Assembly (NCBI GenBank): GCA_001599935.1
Contig: BCIJ01000002.1
Span: forward strand, 1,162,035 to 1,226,034
Reading direction: 5' to 3'
DNA: 64,000 bases
From: Holtermannia corniformis
Taxonomy: Eukaryota; Basidiomycota; Tremellomycetes; Holtermanniales
Part shown: piece after piece, positions 1 through 10,423 of the stretch
Position numbering within the stretch: position 1 is the stretch's first letter
Layout: each line of letters starts with the position of its first letter
Notes under the pieces: model-generated
Database searches by the model: none
What the model saw: only the letters and a program-made list of their open reading frames with translations
What the model was told of the DNA's origin: nothing
Program-made: the position numbers and the translations under genes

Positions 1-603
1 TGCATATGCACGGAATGTGCATCACTCAGGACAAACAACCGGCCCGGGACGTCGAGACACGTTGCACAAAGTACCGCAGATGCGGAATCTTCATTAGGAG
101 AGCCTCGTTCAACTCGTCTACGCCTGGGGCGGTACCGAAGAGTGAGCGCCTGGCCCATCTGTGCTCCGCAAAAGACTGGCCGAAAATTGGCTCTGAGCTT
201 TCTGATCGGCGAGGTCGGGGTGGAGGTTCTGTAATTACGACCTCGTGGCACACTTTGCTGCTCGAGTGCTCCCACGCGCGTCTATTACTTCGTCTCCGCT
301 GTCGCTGGTGAGTGGAAAGACCTGGGAAACTGACCCGAGGATGGTAGTCGCTGTCAGAGGTCTAACAAACAAGTAAACAGAACGCATCGCAAACAGCTTG
401 CCACACCTCCGGAGAGGCTGCCATGCTCGTACCACATGCTCGTCCGCGGCATCGGCCCGATGTCAGCTGCTCGAGACAGCGATCACGCGGGCGGCCTTGG
501 CGTACCAGAAATGTCCCTGACGTACGAGGGGCCGCAAAAACAAGCGCGCGGGGGTCAAAAGGCCCACCGGGCTCCGTTGACAGCAATCTTTTTCCCCGCA
601 ATC
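1..603. other. Upstream region of the MFS permease, no gene seen
   Basis: No reading frame here looks like a protein and no exon chain with the splice signals used elsewhere is apparent. Short open frames exist on both strands but are rich in Arg, Cys and Pro, as expected for shadows in GC-rich DNA. The stretch probably holds the promoter and 5' leader of the permease starting at 604, or the edge of a gene lying outside the window. Confidence 0.5.
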
Positions 604-3128
604 ATGTTTGGCGACAAGAAGGTAGCGAGCGAGAACTTTCACGAGCACGCCAGTCAGACTTCATACCCTAATGACCGGGCTGCATCAGATGAGCTTGCGC
701 ATGATGCCCTGAGGCCCGGTAGCGAGCGCCGTATGGCGGTGGAAAAGCGCCTCAAGCTCAAACTCGACGCTCGGTTTAGCATTTTGGTACGTCCACTGCA
801 GCGACTCGAGTACTTTGCTGACTGTTTGGCAGATGTGAGTTGAGATACCATGGCTCTGTGCGTGAATGACCAATGACGCCGCTTTAGTATCATCTACATG
901 TGAGTTCAATCATTTGCCACTTGACTTCACCTGACGCTCTGGTAGTCTCAACTACATGTGAGTTGGATCGGTGAAGCGACTACACTTCTGACCATGCTCT
1001 TTCGCGCTTTAGAGATCGTAAGTTCAATAAGCCCGCGAATGCAACGACACTAACCGATCGACAGGCAACAACCTAGCCCAGGCTCGCTTGCGTGGGCTCG
1101 AGGCAGACCTGAAGCTGAAAGGCCAGGAGTATGCTACGCTTTTGTCAATTCTCTGTACGTCATGTCCAGTCACAAATGATCTTGCCACTGACACCTTGAT
1201 GACTAGACGTCGGCTACATTCTCGCCCAAGTGCCTTCCAATATGCTTCTTGTACGTTGCGCTTCGGTCTTTTCTGTGCGCATACTGAGACTGCATGAAGA
1301 ACAAGATTTCACGTCCTTCTTGGTACATTGCGGCCTGCATGGTCATTGTAAGTTGCCATGTGTTCGTTGCGGATGACTTGCTACTGACAATGTGTCCAGT
1401 GGGGCATGATCTCCGTTCTCACCGGTATCACCACGAACTTCGTTGGATGCCTCTTGACGCGTTTCTTCCTTGGGTGAGTAACACGGGCAATGCTGAGGTA
1501 TATGCTGACCAGAACCAGATTTATCGAAGCGGCTTTGTAAGTCATGAACGCGCTGTCGGGTTCACGGTGTTGACGATGATGTAGCCTTCCCGGAGCTCTC
1601 CTCATGCTTTCCAAGTGGTACAGGCGTGACGAGATTAGGTTGGTGCATTCGTGCTTCAGTTCTAGCACTAGCTCACGAGCTTTATAGTCTTCGTTACACG
1701 AGTGCGTGCACCTTGGCGCTATTCACCTTGGTGCTAACTTGATTAGTTCTCTACTGTGGCAACCTGATTTCCAACGCCTTTGGGTCACTTATCGGTGAGT
1801 CGCTTGCGTAGTCATGCTACGACAATTAACGTAGATCGTAGCTGCTGGCGTTCTCGGTGGTATGGAAGGTCTTCTCGGTCACCGCGCTTGGGTAAGTCGC
1901 TGTACCACTTTGCGCAACGCCGCTGACATGGTACCCAGCGCTGGCTCTTCTTCGTGAGCTTGCGTGAGAAAATTCACCTTCAGTGACTAATGAGCGCCAG
2001 ATCGAGGGTGCCATCACCATGGGGGTTGCCATCGCTGCCGCGTTCATTCTTCCCGACACGCTCAACAACACCTCTGGCTTCACTGCCGAAGAGCTTCAAG
2101 TTGCTCGCTTGCGCATGCTCGAGGATGTCGGAGAGGTGGACGAGGACTCCAAGGACCAGCACTGGAGCGCCGGTCTTCGCATGGCCCTGACCGACTGGAA
2201 GCTATACGTCCTCATGTTCGCCTTGACCTCTTGTGTCACCGGCCTTAGCTTTAACGCCTACTTCCCAACCCTCACCGCGACTCTCGGCTATGACCGCACT
2301 CGCACACTTCTCCTCGTCGCTCCTCCTTGGGCGGTACGTTGCGGGTGGTCAATCCGAATTTGCCGGCACTGATTCTATCTCTTAGCTGTCGTGTATTGTT
2401 GCCCTCATCAACTCATGGCACAGTGATAAGACTCAGGAGAAGTTTGTACACGCAACATGGCCTCTTGTCTTGGGATGCGCGGGCTTTATTATCGGCATCG
2501 GTGCGTCTTGCTCGTAACATGGGATGATGAGCTGACGGCCCTCAGCGACCGGACCCAAAGCCATCGCTGCCCGCTACGTTTCTCTCTTCATGCAAGCCTG
2601 CAGGTGTGTCTTGTCACTGACTCGCTGAGCTTTTCTGACTGTCGCTTGCAGCTACCCCGGTTACATCATCATGTATAGCTGGATGGCCTCAAGTTTCCCT
2701 CGGCCTCCTGCCAAGCGCGCTGTAGCCCTCGCGTGAGTAGCCTTTGACCATCACCGGGGCGAATTACTGACTATCGCTTCGATAGCCTCATGAACGCCTT
2801 CAGCCAGCTTGGTAACGTTGCTGTGAGTCCGGGCAGAAACCCTACGTCTCCTTCGGCTGTTAACATCTCGCAGGGCTCTTACGTGTGGGACAAAAAGTTC
2901 GGCCCGACCTACCGCTACTCGTACATCATCGTTCTCATCATGTTTGTTGTCACCATTGCGCTCAACTTCTGGTTCCGTCAAGTCCTCGTTGCAGCCAACA
3001 GGCGTATTGCGGCCGGTCAGGCGGCATTCGAGACGCACAAGGACAACCTCGAGACGGCGGCCAAGCTTGAGCACGCCTCAGAGGACGAGATTGCATTGAT
3101 GAAGCAAGGCTTCCGCTTCTTGTACTAG
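604..3128 (+). CDS. MFS permease of the Dal5/allantoate (anion:cation symporter) family, about 21 exons
   Basis: Plasma-membrane transporter, probably importing a small organic anion such as allantoate, nicotinate or a related vitamin; the substrate cannot be read from sequence. The spliced protein starts at the ATG at 604 and contains KRLKLKLDARFSIL, then NYIDRNNLAQARLRGLE, LSKWYRRDEI, ISNAFGSLIAAGVL and RWLFFIEGA, all family landmarks, with 12 expected membrane helices. It ends with a charged tail and FRFLY before TAG at 3126. I count 20 introns. Exons in the first third are tiny: 833-834 (2 nt), 888-899, 946-957, 1013-1017, 1519-1536 and 1939-1953. Reading all of them restores the family sequence without gap or insertion. 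It faces Spc7 tail to tail, 181 bp away. Confidence 0.9.
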
Positions 3129-3309
3129 GCAGGCAGGCTGCCGGACAATTGGAGACTGTAAGTGTAATGCATATACATGGCCGTCTACCTCCCTTCAGCA
3201 CATGTAGCAAACCTCAAATCATATTCGTTCGGTGTCCCGGTAGAATACAAATTGCATAGCAGGTGTGCTTCTGAGTTTATTATACGCGTGACCTGTCTCC
3301 CTTCACCAA

Positions 3310-6300
3310 TCAGTACAACTGGACCGCCACCACGCTCTCAAGCAGGCCGCCGAGGTACGCATGCTCTTGCGCAATCTTGATCGTCTTTTGCGCCGTAGCC
3401 TGGATCGTTAGAGCACTAACAGCTGTGAGCGACGATGACACAATGAGTGACTCGGACTCACTCTGCCGATCCATACACCGTCCGTGCTCCCACCGCGATG
3501 TCCGCCACACTCGCCGGCCATTGTTGCAAGGTCTTGATACCGGCAGTGAAGCTGATTTCAACCTTGGACTTGATGGAAGGTAGAAGAAGGGGAACAACAG
3601 CATGGACCGCTGCACCCCCTTCAGCTGCCTGATACGTAACAGGGTAGCGTAGGGTGAGCACGCGAAGCTCCGAACGCAGTCGCTGCACGGCATTCCAAAG
3701 CTGACCGACGCGGCGCACAAGCTGAGGCTAGTCAGTGGCGCCAGAGGCGGAATATGCAGATCGTACCAGTGTGACGGAGGTTCGGGCCGATTCCTCTTTG
3801 ACGGCCGAGCGGAAGACCTCGAAGAGCCCAGCGATCGGTCTGGGACCCTTGCTGACATATCCTCGTGGCTTGCCGTGTTTGCTGCCATGATCTTCGGGCA
3901 GTAGCTCAACTGAGGCTGACGAGGCTAGAGGGATGTAGTCGGAACACTTGAGCGAGATTCGGATCTCATGATCGTATTCAAGCTCCAGCAAGTCTGGCAG
4001 AACTTTTGTCGTTCGCCAGAGGTGCATGTGTTGTAGACTCGCATACTCATCTGCACGACTGGTCAGCCGTGACACGTGGAAGTGTAGCGTACTCACCCCG
4101 CAGTCGGGCAACGTCCGACTTCGTGAATTGGTCGCACTTGCTCTTCGCAATCGAAATGGCCGTTGTGGACTCTTGCTTCTTGCTTTTCAGTTCGGCGAGC
4201 TTGACGTTGAGCGCGTCGAGCTTGGCAGCTGCATCGTGCAATTCGGCATTGAAGCTGCTGATTTGAGTGCTACGGACCGGGTCAGTGAGGGTCCGAAACT
4301 GAAACGCAACGCACCCTTGTTCAGCGATCGCCTCTTTGTACTCTACGAGTTCGTGCTGATCGCACGCCTCAATCTCCGCCACAGCAGCACGTTCCGTCGA
4401 CAGTTCAGCCTTCAGAGCAGCCAATCGCGCCCGAAGGTCAGGCAAGAGCTCATCCGCTTGTTTCGTCATCATCGAAAGCTTGTCGTCGTCCTGCACAATG
4501 TCAGTATCATTGCCTGATGCCGCACCGCCACCCACCTCTCGCATACTGGTCAGGAGCTCCTCGACATCGGGCTTGATGCGCTCCACGACACTTTGCTTCC
4601 AGTCATACCACCGCGTCTTGGCGTTGAGCTGCGTGTTGGTCTTGTATTCCTTGAACAAGCGCTCAAAGTGCACACGCTCGTCGTCCGACGCCCCAAGGTA
4701 GTCCTTGACCCCGGGTGGGTTGTCTTGCGAGAACAGCGATTCGGTGTCGGCAATCTCGGCCAGACCTTGCGTGATATCCTCCTTCATCTTCGACGAGGCC
4801 TGTAAAGTGTGAGCTGATGGATGACGTCTTGGAAGTAGCACGCACCCAAGAGTACATGTGATGATACACACTCATGACTTGCGCTTCTGTATAAGCGTGA
4901 ACCGGGAACTCGCGATCTACGCATCGTCAGAACCGCTCAGTGTCCCCGACGAATGGCTTACCTCCTGACAGGCCCTCATTTGACAGCACCCCTCGGCCGA
5001 TTGAGCTCCGTCGCCGCCCAACACTCGGCAACCCCTCCATGAACCCTACACCTGCCATTTCCAAGAACGCGCCCAATGTGATCGCCGGTGGATCCCATTC
5101 CGGGTCCTCAGCTTGCATCTGCGCCACGCGAGCCGGCGATGCAGCCAAGCTCGTCAAGCTGGATGACGATGCGATCGAGCGGAAGGGCGAAGAGGCGGCC
5201 GATCGTGGCATCGCTGGCGAAGGCGGTGCCAAACTCTTGCGTCGCGGGCTTGGCATGGCAAGAGCGCGTAGTGGGACCGACAAGGACTTTCTTGGGCTTT
5301 TGATGGGGCTCGTGCCCGCCGGAGTGCCAAAGACCTCGTCAACGCGCAGCTTTTTGTTAGGGCTGACGCGGTCGACCTCGTCCCTGCCACGCTTGGACCC
5401 GCCACTACCAGTGACCGAGCCAAAGCTGAGCCGCTTCGCGACAGTTTTGGCGATCTCGATGCCTGTAGTCGGACCCTTTGGTGTCGTCGATTTGTACGGC
5501 GACGGGCTAGGTCCAAAGATGTTACGCTTCTCTTTCTGAACCGACGAGGCTGTGGGACGAGCGAATGACGGTGTAGTCGATTTTGGCGGTGTTTTGCGCG
5601 GCGACGGCGTAGGGGAGCGCTGTGCCTCGATCACTGCTCCGGTCTCGACGGCGCCAAGGATACCGCCGGCGGCAATTGTGAAGTCCATCCCACCATCGTC
5701 GTCCTCGACACCAGCAGAGGCCACAACCGCCGAACCGAACGAGAAGGTCATGGTGCGGTCACCCTCGTGTCGGCTCGTATCGTCACCGCCAGAGCTCATG
5801 CTCATGCTCTCGTCGCCCATGACGATGCCGCCGATCGCAATCGTCTCGTCCATCTCCATTTCTGCATCCGAGTCATCGTCGGTCGTCCTTGCTGGTTCGA
5901 ATGGTGCCATGGCGAGGTGCGTAGGTATAGTGTACCCGATTGACTGGCGATTGCTGATAGCACCGGCAGGGGGCAGAGTCGGGATCAAACCGCCCGTGAT
6001 CACGGTGAAGTCCATGGTCTTGTCGTCTTCACCCATCGAGACGTTCGAGTCATGGGTGACGTCTGCGTCTTCGTCTTCATCATCTTCATCGGAAAATGTA
6101 CCAGATTGCGGCCGCGTCACAATACCGCCGTGAATGATTTGTGTCTCATCCATGTCCATCACCTCGGTCTCGTCCTGCGGCTGTGTTGAGGCAGCAGCTG
6201 TACCGCCGAAGGAGAATGCACCTCCAGCACCGCTGAATCTCCGAGGTGGCACTGCCACAGCAGCGCCGTCTTCCGGCCCGGCCGCCGAGTCATCTGATGC

Positions 6301-7111
6301 TTCGCTCTCGGTCTCAACGTCCATGTCCATGCTGCCATCGCCATCATCTTCAAGTGCAGGGGTAGCAGTGACATTCTGGATGTTTTGAATCGACGAGCGA
6401 CGCGAGTGCGCATGCGAAGGTCTGGAAGAGGGCCCGGCGTAAGTGTGCGGTTCACTGGGCGCTTTCTGGGGTAGGTTTATTGGTGCGAAGGGATTCGAAG
6501 CGGTGTTGGACGATGTCGAACTGCTCGTAAGCGGCTTCTCGAACATGCTGATGGCCGAGGTCAGTTGGGCATACATGCGGTCGAACCAACTCTTACGTAC
6601 CGGATGAGGGCGTTTGGGGCGAAGCTGACACGACGACTCAGGCTCTGTCGGCGCACAGCACTGCCTGCCATTGAAGATTGTTCATCGCCAGTCGTGATAG
6701 GGATCGAGAAGGCTATAGTGTGTGCGTGTTGTTCCTGAGTGATGTCCTCTGGGAACGACGTTGAGCGCTGCAGTTGCGGTGAGAGAGGGCGGGACTTGAG
6801 GATGGATTTGCGAGGTTGCTGAGATTGCCTGTGTCAACCTGCGTTCATGTCCTTCGACATAGCTGACTGACCATACTACGCCGAGCCTTGCGCCGTGGGC
6901 TCATCTCAGCTCCAGCTGTTGTTGCCTTGCCGCCAGCTTGTCCGACTTTGAAGGCTGCACCGCTCATGCCTTCGCCGGCAAAGCTCATCCTGGTCGTCTT
7001 CTTGCTCTTCGACGCAGTGGTACCACCGAGCGGAAGAGTCGCATTGTCCTTGTTAGACTCTTGCAGCGACAGCGACTTGCGGGCCCGCGGGGACCGTGCG
7101 GCGAGTGACAT
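3310..7111 (-). CDS. spc7: Outer kinetochore scaffold Spc7/KNL1 (Spc105)
   Basis: Scaffold of the KMN network that binds microtubules, PP1 phosphatase and the Bub checkpoint proteins. Exon 1 (6872-7111) begins MSLAARSPRARKS. Exon 2 (6601-6818) carries both PP1-docking motifs, SILK (6795-6806) and RVSF (6621-6632, context SRRVSFAPNA). The long exon below 6547 holds MELT-like phosphorylation repeats: MDET (about 6150), MDFT (about 6010), MDET (about 5850) and MDFT (about 5685), then a basic Ser/Pro linker and a conserved segment with DPEWDPPAITLGAFLEMAG. Exons from about 4960 down encode the Spc7 domain: VMSVYHHMYSWASSKMKEDI, a long coiled coil, and a final globular part ending VAVQLY. The stop is TGA at 3310. 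The exact start is uncertain because the frame stays open upstream. Confidence 0.93.
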
Positions 7112-7751
7112 GGTGGATGTTGAGATGGGCAAAGGAGCGTCCCTCACCAGCTGAGTGTATGCTGTGCTATCCCTGTTGAGCAAGTGTGCTGGTTGTCAGT
7201 GTTGATCGAGTTCAGCGGCCATGTTTGTTGTTGATCTACCCGCCCGCACTTCGCCCGTGGGAAAGTGGCACAAAAGAAATCAGGCCCGTGCCGGTGGCGA
7301 AGTGAGGGTTACGCGTTCATGGTCTATGCACTTCTTCTCGATAAATGGTACTTCAAGAGATGCACCACTTGAGTGCGGCAATGACAGTGACGAGGCCAGC
7401 CACAGCAAACCGAGTCAAGAAGATAGAGGATTCTGTGTCGGCACAAATGATCCTCCAACAGTTGCTCCGTCTAGCTTCCGCAGCGCGCGTATTGCAACGT
7501 GTTATATATCGAGGGCGATTGCAAACTTGAACCAAGCTGTGAAGCGAGCCAACATACCTTGCAGGAAGACTCCCCGTATCGACCTGAAAGTTGATCACTG
7601 ATGACCCGTTACGTTGCCGAAACCAGACAAGGACGATGGCAATAATCTAATTGGGCAAAGTCTTGCTTCAGGGTAAGTAGCACGTTGCTACTCAAGCAGC
7701 GTTCGTGTGCTCAATGATGCATGGCGTGCAATTGTCGTCCATCTACAAGTC
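7112..7751. other. Spc7 promoter region, no gene seen
   Basis: This stretch separates the Spc7 start from the end of the acyltransferase gene, both on the minus strand. I see no convincing exon. A TATATA-like run near 7503-7508 lies about 390 bp upstream of the Spc7 start codon, too far to call as its TATA box with confidence. Confidence 0.4.
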
Positions 7752-9188
7752 TCATACTTGCGCGCCGTGTCCTAACCAGCGCGCCATCGTCTCAACCAAC
7801 GACAGCTCCGGCGCCTCAACATACAGCTGCCTTAGTCCTCCTGGGATCGTACCCGCCCCATAACCCCACTTTGCCCAGTCCTGCGCAGCCCACAACAAAA
7901 AGACCCAGGTCCACACTCGTCCCGGCCACCCGCCAATTCGTCTACCCGTCACGCGCTTGAACAGGATCTCTGCCACGACGCCAAGGCCGTACAAGGCAAA
8001 GACGGAGACGTGGGGGTTATGCAAGAGAGCGAGCGGCGATGCCGAGATGGAGATGGAGGCGTCGTTGATGGAGTACCCTGCGGCGTGGTAGATGCCGGAT
8101 GCGAAGAAGATGAAGAAGATGGAAAAGACACGCGGGGTGCTTGATGGGAGGAGATCGGCGGCGGGCAAGAGGTGTGGCTGATGAGTTGTCAGCGCGGAGC
8201 ACGAGTACGAGACCGGAAACGTACTGTGACAGCCTGTGAGGTCAGCTTTGTCTCCGCTACAACACTCGGAGGACTCACCTGGTGCCATCGCGTCCAGAAA
8301 TCAAGCATAGACGTCGCCTTCCAAGGCTGATCAAACATGTCCCACCACTCGTCCCCGTCCGCCCCAAACGCCAACGCGACCAGAGCAACCATGTGGAACT
8401 CCCACTCCATACAGTACCAGATCCCATACGGAATCTCCAGCACCATCAGGACATACGTCACGATCTCTGGTACCCCATAGCGATCCCGAGCGAGCTTGAT
8501 GAAGGCTTCCATGTCGCCACCACGAATCGCGCCGACGCCGAGGGGTTCAAGATGCCACAGCGGCCAGGTGACGAGATCGAGCCAGACAAGCGTCCACGCA
8601 GCACCAAAAAGGTGGTGACGAATGTGTCGGACTCGAGACCAATGGCGTCGCTTGATCTCGGGACCGCCTTTGTACCCGACCATGCGCCGTCCGATTACCA
8701 GGTCGAGTGCAGTCTTCAGGTTGCCTTTTCGCTGGACTCCCGGCTGGAGCTCGGGTAGGCCTTGCCAGAATGCGTACCGCGCAGATTGTAGCAGCAGCTG
8801 AGAGCTGTCAGGCTCGTGGCTTCTGGAAGCGTGATACACTGACATTCATATACTGTCTTGGTCAGACGGGTGCTGACGAGCTTTGCACGCTCACTCACCT
8901 CGAAACTTATCATGATATTGGTTCCCAGCTTGTTAGGGTCTGTGATCGTCAGCGTCTCATACGCTACCATCCACTGCACAGACCTGAGAACCGGACGTTG
9001 AGAACGACATAGACACACGTAGCGGCCGTCGGCAGCCATAATGCCCGTCTCAGCAACGCTGATTCACCCGGCTGAGTCTGCTTTGCGAGCAGAAACGCAA
9101 TCGCAAACTCCAAGATGAACGGCAGGACCAGTAATGGGACTCTCGTTTCCGGCTCAACAGCACTCGGGAACTTGAACGTGATGGCCAT
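7752..9188 (-). CDS. Membrane-bound acyltransferase with wax-synthase domain
   Basis: Predicted multi-pass endoplasmic-reticulum enzyme transferring an acyl group to an alcohol or other small acceptor; fungal members act in lipid or secondary metabolism and the substrate is unknown. The protein starts MAITFKFPSAVEP at the ATG at 9188, followed by hydrophobic helices. The wax-synthase block is visible as SMLDFWTRWHQ, with the catalytic-type RWHQ, and then IFFIFFASGIYHAAGY, whose SGxxH motif completes the domain. The C-terminal part has WVFLLWAAQDWAKWG and ends GHGAQV before TGA at 7752. Between RWHQ and the next large exon sits a 9-nt exon (8225-8233, Ala-Val-Thr) flanked by standard GTGAGT and GTACGT introns. 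An acetyltransferase of a biosynthetic cluster is possible, but no cluster is seen around it. Confidence 0.8.
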
Positions 9189-9543
9189 GGTCACGATGGC
9201 TGTGGTGGGTGTTCATGTCTATGTACGGTCCCTACGTTGCTGTGCGTGCACTACTGACGGATGGCGCAGTGATCGACAGGGGACACGTAGACAGATGTTG
9301 TTTCCCCTTTCAAGGGACGAGCAGACGTCGGCGCGGCGATCCACGACTCCGTTCGGCGGTGCGGACAGGCATGTATCCCCTAGCCATACACAGCGTTGGA
9401 CCTGTGGTGCACAACCGTATGACACCTGCGGCATGCCGACCTCGCTGGGATTGCGGATGATGCTCTGCGTATGCTACAACATACAACAGTCTACAGGACT
9501 ACACAAGTCTATGACCTATCACTGCTAGCCTCAGTTTCCAAGC
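9189..9543. other. Intergenic, no gene seen
   Basis: Between the start of the acyltransferase (minus) and the stop of Dad3 (minus). It should hold the acyltransferase promoter and the Dad3 3' end. No exon or RNA gene is recognised. Confidence 0.4.
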
Positions 9544-10152
9544 TCAATAGCTGTCCTCCTCTTGATACCGCTCAGCCTCATGGCGCTGCCGAGCCTGTTG
9601 CTCTAGCCATTCAGCCCGCTCCCGTTCCTCTTGTTCCCGGATGCGGTGCTCTTCGGCTTGAGCGGCTGCTTCTTGCTCTGCTTGCGAGTCTTGGATGACG
9701 GCCCAGACTGACGCTCGGAACTGGACGTGAGCGATTAGCAATGTAATCATCACAACAGCCCAATGGGTCCCATGTGCTGGATTTAGATCCGTATTGAGGT
9801 GGTCGTGGTTGGGTAGAACTCACAAGGGTCAATACCAAGCCCATCTTCTTTTCGAGCGTCCGCAGGTCTGCCAGTAGTGGTTCGTTTGGGGTTTCAGCCG
9901 TATGCTTCGCCAGCGCCGCTATCTGAGAGTCATGTCAGTTCCAGATGTCGAACGCAGCACATCTGCTGCATCGTTGCATTACTAGACTGACCCGCTTGAT
10001 CTTGTCGCCGAGTTTGGCGTACTCCCACAACACTTGCTGCTCCAAAGTTGAGAGTTGAGGGTGACCATCGCTGGACGGGACGCGTGTCAGCTGTCCGACA
10101 AGGAGGGGCAGATGTATACACACTAGGGATTCACCGTCGCTACCGACGCCAT
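9544..10152 (-). CDS. dad3: DASH/Dam1 complex subunit Dad3
   Basis: Small subunit of the ring-forming DASH complex that couples kinetochores to microtubule plus ends. Four exons give a protein starting MASVATVNPYDGHPQLSTLE and continuing QQVLWEYAKLGDKIKR, then LLADLRTLEKKMGLVLTL and FRASVWAVI. NPYDxHPxLSxLE and the LVxTLFRASVW end are the family hallmarks. Exon 1 is 29 nt (10124-10152) and its splice completes the Tyr codon of NPYD. After the usual Dad3 end comes an extra tail of about 45 residues rich in Glu, Arg and Gln (EQEERERAEWLEQQ), likely one long charged helix. The stop is TGA at 9544. The start lies 271 bp from the divergently transcribed lipin gene. Confidence 0.9.
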
Positions 10153-10423
10153 CGTGTACCCTGCCTAGCGCTCTGTACGCTGCTCGAGCTGCCTGCAGAT
10201 TGTCAAGACGCGTCTGTGCTGCGAAACCGATGCCGTAAGCGAGTGGACCCGGTTACGGCATCGTCGTATTCTCACCGCGATCGCCACCCCCAACGCAACC
10301 ATCACCTCGCCATCTCTGACGGCCATCGCACAGCGTTGACGACCACACGGAGCGAGGACAAGCGGCTCATACGATACAGAAGAGTCTGAAGCATCAGCAG
10401 GTGGCTTTTCAGCGACTCGCGCC
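10153..10423. promoter_or_regulatory. Divergent promoter between Dad3 and lipin
   Basis: The 271 bp between the two start codons must contain both 5' leaders and promoters. I see no clear TATA box. The assignment rests only on the divergent arrangement of two well-supported genes. Confidence 0.5.

Noticed and set aside
787..887. A single intron instead of two introns with a 2-nt exon
   Set aside because: Joining 786 directly to 888 shifts the frame and gives YHLHSQLHRSQQP instead of the conserved NYIDRNN. Only inclusion of AT at 833-834 restores frame and family length.
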